Position numbers and translations under genes: made by a program
Shown here: positions 1-5,051 of the stretch, piece after piece
Position numbering within the stretch: the stretch's first letter is position 1
Layout: every line of letters starts with the position of its first letter
Assembly: GCA_002704905.1 (NCBI GenBank)
Contig: PAIR01000069.1
Span: 2,569-7,619 of the forward strand
DNA: 5,051 bases
Reading direction: 5' to 3'
Source of the DNA: Fidelibacterota bacterium
Lineage (GTDB): Bacteria; Fidelibacterota; Marinisomatia; Marinisomatales; TCS55
Notes under the pieces: model-generated
The model's database searches: none
What the model was told of the DNA's origin: nothing
Seen by the model: the letters and a program-made list of their open reading frames with translations, nothing else

Positions 1-1725
1 GAATCTGTTGCCAATTGGCAAAAGCTACAAGGAATTTGGCAACCTCAGACTTGGGAACAGTATGGTCAACTGGCAAAACAAATTGGTCTTGCATTGAAAT
101 CTTCTGGTATGAAAAAAGGTGACAAAATATCTATTCTGTCTCAATGTAGAATGGAATGGGTTGCATGTGATATGGGAATCATTGGTATTGGAGGTGTTAC
201 TGCTCCAATATATCATTCAAATACATCGGAACAGATTAGATATATCGCAGAACACAGTGAAGCAAAATTCATATTTTTAGAAGACCAGGAACAATTGGAT
301 AAGATTCTTAAAATCTGGAATCAAGTTTCCAATGTCAAAAAATTAATTGTTTTTGATTCTTATGCCCCAAAAGATATCCCAAATGTTACCCTTTTTAGCG
401 AATTTGTCCAGACTGGAGTTGATGATCATTCCTTTGAAAAACATATAGACAAAAGTGATCCAAATGATGTGATTAGCTTTATTTATACTTCAGGAACGAC
501 TGGTAACCCAAAGGCTGGCATGATTACCAATTCAAATGTTATATCATCAATTCAACATTTACCTAAAATACTTGATATCACTCAAAAGGATTTAACAGTT
601 GCTTATTTACCATTAGCACATATTGCGGAGAGACTTTTGGGACATTTTTTAAAATTAGTTTATGGAAATCAAACAGCATTTGCAGAAAGCATCGAAGATA
701 TGCCTAATAATATCAGACAGGTTGGACCTTCAATATTATTTGGAACACCACGAGTCTTTGAAAAGTTTTATGCAAAAATTGCTACAGGTATTAGTGATGC
801 AAGCTGGATTCAGAAAAAAATATACCATTGGGCTATCGGTATAGGAAAAGAAATTTCAATAGCCAAAGGATCAAACTCTTTTTTCCTTAAGTTAAAAGTA
901 TGGTTGGCTAAATATTTAATTTATAATAAAATAAAGGATATCTTTGGTGGTCGTATACGATATATGATTTCAGGAGCAGCGCCAATCTCACCTAAAATTC
1001 TTAACTTTTTTAAGTGGATGAACATTACAATTCTGGAAGGGTATGGAATGACAGAAACTACAGGTATTATTTCTATAAATCTTCCCCATGCTGTTAAAAT
1101 TGGTTCAGTGGGGAAACCTTACCCAAATACAAAAGTCAAAATTGCGGAAGATGGTGAAATTTGCGTAATTGCTCCTCAGAATATTGAAAATTATTTTAAG
1201 AATAAGGAAGCTACAGACAGATTATTAGAAGCCGATAATAATGGAAAATATTGGTTACATACTGGAGATGTAGGTTATATAGATGATGATGGATATTTGT
1301 TTATAACAGATCGGAAAAAAGATATTCTTATTACAGCTGGAGGGAAGAACGTTGCACCACAATATATTGAAAATTTATTAAAAACAATTCCTTATTTAAG
1401 CCAGAGTATGGTATATGGTGATGCAAAACCTTATCTCACTGCGCTTATTACTTTAGATGATGATGAGATCACAAAATTTGCACGCGATCGAAAAATTTTA
1501 TATCAAGATCTAGCAGATTTATCTAAAAAGACAGAAGTAGTAGAGTTAATTAATAATGAAATCCAATTTATGAATGAAAAACTTCCATCATATGAAACGA
1601 TAAAAAAATTTAAAATACTAGAAGAAGATTTTAATCAAGATAAGGATGAATTAACGCCAACTTTTAAAGTTAAACGAAAGGTAGTTATAGATAATTATAA
1701 AATATTATTGGATAGTATGTATTAA
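1..1725 (+). CDS. Long-chain acyl-CoA synthetase (AMP-forming), FadD15/ACSL-like, 5' partial
   Basis: The likely reaction is activation of fatty acids to acyl-CoA with ATP via an acyl-adenylate, feeding lipid synthesis or beta-oxidation. The frame is open from base 1 and 574 codons are visible. A TTG at 94 is only an internal codon, because the residues before it (such as QTWEQYGQLA) fit the family's N-terminal W-x-EYG region. The true start therefore lies outside the window, and the family length of about 600 suggests only a few tens of residues are missing. Motifs in order: P-loop YTSGTTGNPK (484-513), FGTPRVFEK (739-765), YMISGAAPIS (961-990), GYGMTETTG (1039-1065), HTGD (1258-1269), hinge DRKKD (1309-1323), GGKNVAP (1339-1359) and the C-terminal LTPTFKVKR, whose first Lys (1666-1668) aligns with the catalytic Lys of the superfamily. 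VPR-like and GGKNVAP signatures favour the ACSL/FadD15 branch over acetyl-CoA synthetases. Chain-length preference cannot be told. It converges with the minus-strand operon and has no evident functional tie to it. Confidence 0.93.
   Translation, partial: ESVANWQKLQGIWQPQTWEQYGQLAKQIGLALKSSGMKKGDKISILSQCRMEWVACDMGIIGIGGVTAPIYHSNTSEQIRYIAEHSEAKFIFLEDQEQLDKILKIWNQVSNVKKLIVFDSYAPKDIPNVTLFSEFVQTGVDDHSFEKHIDKSDPNDVISFIYTSGTTGNPKAGMITNSNVISSIQHLPKILDITQKDLTVAYLPLAHIAERLLGHFLKLVYGNQTAFAESIEDMPNNIRQVGPSILFGTPRVFEKFYAKIATGISDASWIQKKIYHWAIGIGKEISIAKGSNSFFLKLKVWLAKYLIYNKIKDIFGGRIRYMISGAAPISPKILNFFKWMNITILEGYGMTETTGIISINLPHAVKIGSVGKPYPNTKVKIAEDGEICVIAPQNIENYFKNKEATDRLLEADNNGKYWLHTGDVGYIDDDGYLFITDRKKDILITAGGKNVAPQYIENLLKTIPYLSQSMVYGDAKPYLTALITLDDDEITKFARDRKILYQDLADLSKKTEVVELINNEIQFMNEKLPSYETIKKFKILEEDFNQDKDELTPTFKVKRKVVIDNYKILLDSMY
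1722..1725. other. Shared TTAA: overlapping stop codons of convergent genes
   Basis: The plus-strand acyl-CoA synthetase stops with TAA at 1723-1725, and the minus-strand acetyltransferase stops with TAA read from 1724 to 1722. The palindromic TTAA thus supplies both stops. No GC-rich stem with a U-tract is visible on either side, so each transcript probably extends into the other gene's 3' end. Rho-dependent or distal termination is an inference. Confidence 0.9.
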
Positions 1726-2846
1726 ATCTTAATAAAAATATTTTTCCTATACATCCATGTGAGAATAAACAAAAAAATTAGCACGTGGAATAGTGCAAAA
1801 AATAATGATCCATTAATGTTTCCTGCTAGAGGCTGGAATATAGTTTTATATAAATAAGAATACCCCGAGGTCATTTTCCCATCAAGTTCAAAGCTGATTT
1901 TTAACAATATTTTTGCCCAAATACTGGATAATGCATAAATAAAAATGGAATTAGAACCAAAGATCACAAAAGGTTTAGTCCACCAATTAACTCTTTTTAC
2001 ATCTATCAACCAAATCATTCCAGCTAATATGGTGATGCCTATTCCCCCAGTGTATAAAACATAAGAACTCGTCCATAGTTGTTTATTGATTGGAAAAACA
2101 AAACCCCACAACCAACCAAAAATAATCAATAATGCACCTAAAACTACCATTTTCTGAGAATTATCTTCATGATCATCTGTTGTCTTGATCATGGTTCCAA
2201 CTAAAAAGCCAATAATTATAGTAACAGCAGATGGTATAGTACTTAGTAGTCCTTCAGGATCAAATTGTATTCCTGTCCCTCCATATAGATGGCTTTCACC
2301 TAATATAAATCGATCAGCAACCAAAACTAGATTGGTTCTCAGAGCGTAGGGATCTTGACCAGAGAACCATCCATAAGCCATTAGCAATATCCAGTAACCA
2401 ATTAAAAGAATAAATGAAATTTTAACTAAACTTTTAACATCTGATCGTAATACGATAAAACTTGCTAAAAAATATGCTAAAGCAATACGTTGGAGAACTC
2501 CCAATATTCTAAAGGAAGACCAATCCCAATCTTGTCGAATGAAAGGAAATGCATTAAGTAGTAGTCCAATAATAAATATAGTGATGGTCCTAAAGATAAT
2601 CTTGTTAAATAGAGGTCCATATTTACATATATCATATTTATCGAATGAGAAACGCATTGATATCCCAATACTAAAAAGGAAAAAAGGGAATACTAGATCG
2701 GTTAGAGTACATCCATGCCATTGTGCATGACGAAGCGGGGCATAAACATAACTCCATGTGCCAGGGTTATTTACAATGATCATAAGTGCAATAGTAGCAC
2801 CACGAAAAGTGTCCAGTGCAATAAATCGATTATTGATTTTTGTCAT
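1722..2846 (-). CDS. NagX/HGSNAT-family transmembrane N-acetyltransferase (DUF5009-like)
   Basis: This is a 374-aa integral membrane protein. The N-terminus holds the signature of heparan-alpha-glucosaminide N-acetyltransferases and bacterial NagX: ALDTFRG (10-16), VNNPGTW (25-31), RHAQWHG (39-45) and DLVFPFFLFSIG (50-61). His40 (codon 2727-2729) aligns with the His of the HASWNG segment in human HGSNAT, which is reported to be the catalytic acetyl acceptor. Further family blocks are RILGVLQRIALAYF (113-126), DPEGLLSTIPS (196-206), FPINKQLWTSSYVL (251-264) and a FGSNSIFIYA helix (296-305). About ten hydrophobic segments are apparent. The human enzyme uses cytosolic acetyl-CoA to acetylate a terminal glucosamine across the membrane, and bacterial nagX occurs in N-acetylglucosamine utilisation regulons. 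Here it is the last gene after a SpoIID protein and an AmpG-like permease, which points to amino sugars from the cell wall. The start is fixed by an AAGGA site 6 nt upstream. The gene overlaps the permease by 17 nt. The true acceptor is unknown, so no gene symbol is assigned. Confidence 0.88.
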   Translation of the reverse strand: MTKINNRFIALDTFRGATIALMIIVNNPGTWSYVYAPLRHAQWHGCTLTDLVFPFFLFSIGISMRFSFDKYDICKYGPLFNKIIFRTITIFIIGLLLNAFPFIRQDWDWSSFRILGVLQRIALAYFLASFIVLRSDVKSLVKISFILLIGYWILLMAYGWFSGQDPYALRTNLVLVADRFILGESHLYGGTGIQFDPEGLLSTIPSAVTIIIGFLVGTMIKTTDDHEDNSQKMVVLGALLIIFGWLWGFVFPINKQLWTSSYVLYTGGIGITILAGMIWLIDVKRVNWWTKPFVIFGSNSIFIYALSSIWAKILLKISFELDGKMTSGYSYLYKTIFQPLAGNINGSLFFALFHVLIFLFILTWMYRKNIFIKI

Positions 2847-4125
2847 TGGAGTTCCTTTTTAAACCAAATTCAGGATCAATTATTAAGAATTTTATCATAA
2901 CCAACCCAGGAATTGTAGCTACCATGACCCAAATAAAAAAGTATTGATATCCTATGAGTTCCTGTAGTGCACCACTAAACATTCCAGGGATCATCATCCC
3001 AAGCGCCATAAAACCAGTACAAATTGCATAATTGGCCGTTTTGTGTTTTCCTTCTGATACCATCATCATGAATAAAAGGTATGCTGTAAATCCAAACCCG
3101 TAGCCAAATTGTTCAATTGCGACAAAGGCGGTAATTAATGCAGAACTTTGCGGTTGGGTATATGCCATGTACACATAAACGAGATCAGGAAGTTTCATTG
3201 CAAGAGCCATCACAAGAATCCAATATTTCAAGCCATGCTTTGAAACCAAAAAACCACCAGTAATTCCGCCTAAGGTGAGCATGAGAATTCCAAATGTTCC
3301 GTTTATAAATCCTAATTCTATATTATTGAGGCCTAATCCACCTGATTTTAGTGAATCTAACATAAAAAGTGGTGCTATCTTGACCAACTGTGCTTCTCCA
3401 AAACGGTAAATTAAAATGAATCCAATAATAAATAGAATTCTCGGCTTTTTAAAAAAAGAATTGAAAACAATGAAAAATTTTTGAAAAGCTTCTCCTAATT
3501 TCAGGACATCATGCTGCTGATCTGATTTTGGATAGGGTAGGAACCATCTATGATAAACTCCAAACCCAATAAACAAAATTGCTAAACAAGCGAATATCAT
3601 GGACCACGCAGTAGTAACTGCACCAGTCCAGTCTTCAAAAATACCAGCCATCATGACCAGCAATCCTTGTCCGGTGAGAATGGCAAAACGATAAAATGTA
3701 TTTCGGATTCCAACAAACCATGCTTGATCATGTGAAGAAAGTCCCAGCATATAAAATCCATCGGCTGCAATATCATGAGTGGCGGAACTAAATGCCATAA
3801 GCCAGAAAAATACTAACGAATATTTGAAGGCATTGGATAGGGGAATAGTTAAAGCGATCCCGGCCAATCCTGCGCCGATTAAAATTTGCATGATAACAAT
3901 CCAAAAACGTTTTGTTCTTAGAATATCTACGAAAGGACTCCATAAGGGTTTAATGACCCAAGGGAGGTATAGCCAACTGGTATAAAGGGCGATATCTGTA
4001 TTAGATATACCAAGGTTTTTATACATTATTGTTGATAGGATCATGACAAACGCGTAAGGTAATCCTTCTGCGTAGTACAGAGTCGGGACCCAGTTCCAAG
4101 GGTTTGGCTTAATTGTTTGCTTCAT
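2830..4125 (-). CDS. AmpG-like major facilitator superfamily permease
   Basis: This is a 431-aa polytopic inner-membrane transporter with about twelve hydrophobic segments and a central cytoplasmic loop near residues 193-228. The pattern follows AmpG, the importer of GlcNAc-anhydro-MurNAc muropeptides, and its SLC33 relatives. YYAEGLPYA (17-25) lies in helix 1. LPWVIKPLWSPFVD (54-67) corresponds to the LPYtlKFLWAPliD block. SATHDIAADGFYM (114-126) corresponds to AmpG's ATQDIvxDA. Other blocks are IYRFGEAQL (239-247), GGITGGFL (286-293) and IEQFGYGFGFTAY (337-349), followed by an NYAICTGFMALG helix resembling the ATQyALLSAL region. E. coli AmpG is longer, at about 490 aa. The start is an ATG overlapping the upstream TGA as ATGA; no Shine-Dalgarno sequence is visible, so translation probably depends on reinitiation after the SpoIID gene. 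Its neighbours support a cell-wall sugar substrate, but a simple amino sugar, another muropeptide or even acetyl-CoA (SLC33-like) cannot be excluded. MFS assignment is firm; substrate is inferred. Confidence 0.85.
   Translation of the reverse strand: MKQTIKPNPWNWVPTLYYAEGLPYAFVMILSTIMYKNLGISNTDIALYTSWLYLPWVIKPLWSPFVDILRTKRFWIVIMQILIGAGLAGIALTIPLSNAFKYSLVFFWLMAFSSATHDIAADGFYMLGLSSHDQAWFVGIRNTFYRFAILTGQGLLVMMAGIFEDWTGAVTTAWSMIFACLAILFIGFGVYHRWFLPYPKSDQQHDVLKLGEAFQKFFIVFNSFFKKPRILFIIGFILIYRFGEAQLVKIAPLFMLDSLKSGGLGLNNIELGFINGTFGILMLTLGGITGGFLVSKHGLKYWILVMALAMKLPDLVYVYMAYTQPQSSALITAFVAIEQFGYGFGFTAYLLFMMMVSEGKHKTANYAICTGFMALGMMIPGMFSGALQELIGYQYFFIWVMVATIPGLVMIKFLIIDPEFGLKRNSNDKNQ
2853..2857 (-). 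promoter_or_regulatory. Shine-Dalgarno site of the acetyltransferase gene
   Basis: Read on the minus strand the sequence is AAAAAGGAACTCC followed by ATG at 2846. AAGGA sits 6 nt before the start codon, good spacing for a ribosome binding site. It lies within the last codons of the permease gene (Leu-Lys-Arg-Asn-Ser) and supports the chosen start. It implies independent ribosome loading in addition to any coupling through the 17-nt overlap. Confidence 0.75.
4122..4125 (-). promoter_or_regulatory. ATGA stop/start overlap coupling SpoIID and permease genes
   Basis: On the minus strand, ATGA provides the permease ATG (4125-4123) and the TGA stop of the SpoIID-family gene (4124-4122). The preceding bases, AACCATCTATAACAA, contain no purine-rich Shine-Dalgarno motif. 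Termination-reinitiation is therefore the likely way the permease is translated, tying its yield to that of the upstream protein. Confidence 0.8.
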
Positions 4126-5051
4126 TTGTTATAGATGGTTGTTAACTGAGTGCCAGGATAATAATGAGTTAAAATAGAATTCATATCCTTTTTTGAAATG
4201 GCCATGCCTAATGCACCGATTTGGCATAGACCAACACCGTGTCCCCATCCTCTCCCTTTAAGAACGAAATTACCATTTACATTTTTTTTAATTTTGAATG
4301 CAGAACTATATAAAAAAGAGGGTGACATTATTCTACGGATTTCATATTCAGAGTGAATCTCCACATTTTGTAACAATCCATCACGATCTTCAAATTGAAT
4401 CGAAAGATTTGAAATGCGACCAGATCCACCAGTGTTAACAGGATTTAGCTCTAAAATCTCTTTGGGTTTCAACCCCATCTTGTTTTCCAAGGATTGAATG
4501 AGTTCATTATTTTTTACTTCATATGTCCAGCGATAATACTGCCCTTTTTCATCCACATTTCCGATCAAGGTTTTGAGTGAACTTTCCGGGACGATTTCAG
4601 GACTACAATAGCCTACGCCCATTGAGTTCACATCTTTTATCGAAATCAAATAAGGAATAGGATCACCGTCCCAAACATGCTCATAATCTTCTGTAATACC
4701 TCCACAGGATTTTGAATAACGGGAATCGCATATTTTCTTATTAAACATAATCACTTGACCAAAAGTAGTATCAGTACTTTGTATAGAGGCAGTTGTATTA
4801 TTAGTCATACCTTGATATCTTTGGCAACAATCATCATTGCAAATATCAAAACCAAGTTTATGGTGTTTCTTTTCAGTATTTGCTAAAAGCCAAGATCGTG
4901 CTACAATAGTTTGGGCTTTCAAAAATTCTGGCGGGCATTGAGCGCTCATTTCTGAAGTAGCTACACATTTTAAATAATTCTCTAATGGCAATTCATTTAT
5001 AACCATTAGATTTCCATTTGAAATTGAAAATTCTAAAGTCCCCCAATATGA
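4122..5051 (-). CDS. SpoIID/LytB-family peptidoglycan lytic transglycosylase, 5' partial
   Basis: The likely role is cleavage of peptidoglycan glycan strands outside the cytoplasm. B. subtilis SpoIID is a lytic transglycosylase acting on peptide-free glycan. The frame is open to the window edge. The ATG at 5006 is internal, since SYWGTLEFSISNGN precedes it and matches the family's Y-x-G-x-lei strand, so the start and any signal peptide lie beyond 5051. About 309 codons are visible. Counting from that internal Met, the signature is VINELPLENYL (2-12) then TSEMSAQCPPEFLKAQ (17-32); Glu19 (codon 4950-4952) aligns with the catalytic Glu of SpoIID. Next come CNDDCCQRYQG (56-66), YSKSCGGITE (97-106), a middle insertion near 130-245, and the terminal GRGWGHGVGLCQIGA (251-265) and HYYPGT (281-286). 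Nine Cys are present (14, 24, 56, 60, 61, 93, 101, 134, 261). Some may bind a metal or form disulfides. It is the first visible gene of the operon. Enzyme activity is inferred from family; an amidase-enhancer (LytB) role is the alternative. Confidence 0.88.
   Translation of the reverse strand, partial: SYWGTLEFSISNGNLMVINELPLENYLKCVATSEMSAQCPPEFLKAQTIVARSWLLANTEKKHHKLGFDICNDDCCQRYQGMTNNTTASIQSTDTTFGQVIMFNKKICDSRYSKSCGGITEDYEHVWDGDPIPYLISIKDVNSMGVGYCSPEIVPESSLKTLIGNVDEKGQYYRWTYEVKNNELIQSLENKMGLKPKEILELNPVNTGGSGRISNLSIQFEDRDGLLQNVEIHSEYEIRRIMSPSFLYSSAFKIKKNVNGNFVLKGRGWGHGVGLCQIGALGMAISKKDMNSILTHYYPGTQLTTIYNK

Noticed and set aside
94..96. TTG as start codon of the acyl-CoA synthetase
   Set aside because: The frame is open to base 1 and the upstream residues match the family's conserved N-terminal region, so this is an internal Leu codon of a truncated gene.
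662..844. Second ORF within the acyl-CoA synthetase in another plus frame
   Set aside because: It overlaps a strongly conserved coding region and has no independent evidence of coding.
1734..1745. AAAAATATTTTT palindrome as an intrinsic terminator
   Set aside because: The stem is only A-T pairs without a GC core, it lies inside the acetyltransferase coding end, and such runs are expected by chance in AT-rich DNA.
2539..2730. Plus-strand ORF of 63 codons
   Set aside because: It lies wholly antisense to the conserved N-terminal half of the acetyltransferase, and its translation resembles no protein family.
3779..3985. Plus-strand ORF of 68 codons
   Set aside because: It is antisense to the conserved early helices of the permease and shows no motif or convincing ribosome binding site.
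5004..5006. ATG as start of the SpoIID-family gene
   Set aside because: The frame continues without a stop to 5051 and codes family-like sequence (YWGTLEFSISNG), so the gene is cut by the window edge.

Overview
The window is AT-rich (roughly one third G+C by eye) and essentially all coding. Four genes cover it end to end with no intergenic gap. The two outer genes run off the window edges. The inner junctions overlap by 4, 17 and 4 nt. This tight packing is bacterial. The protein types (FadD15/ACSL-like acyl-CoA ligase, Cys-rich SpoIID/LytB protein, AmpG-like permease, NagX/HGSNAT-type acetyltransferase) and the low G+C would suit a Gram-negative of the Bacteroidota/Ignavibacteriota/Marinimicrobia kind. 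That placement is inference from gene content, not a demonstrated assignment.

Left third (1-1725, + strand): a long-chain fatty-acyl-CoA synthetase that lacks only its first few tens of residues. All adenylation motifs are visible. Its stop codon lies inside a TTAA shared with the stop of the opposing gene, so the two transcription units converge with no spacer and no recognisable GC-rich terminator.

Right two thirds (5051 down to 1722, - strand): a three-gene operon read right to left. It starts with a SpoIID/LytB-family putative peptidoglycan lytic transglycosylase, whose reading frame is open to the window edge and so is N-terminally incomplete. Next comes an AmpG-like major facilitator permease, starting at an ATGA stop/start overlap. 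Last is a multi-pass acetyltransferase of the heparan-alpha-glucosaminide N-acetyltransferase/NagX family, which overlaps the permease gene by 17 nt and has its own AAGGA ribosome binding site.

The simplest joint reading of the operon is cell-wall sugar turnover. SpoIID would cut glycan strands, the permease would import amino-sugar (anhydro-muropeptide-like) products, and the NagX-like enzyme would acetylate amino sugars at the membrane using acetyl-CoA. The parts belong to known families. Their use together as a pathway is inferred from gene order, and the substrates cannot be read from the sequence. Promoters for both units must lie outside the window. No RNA genes, mobile elements, CRISPR arrays or long repeats were seen.
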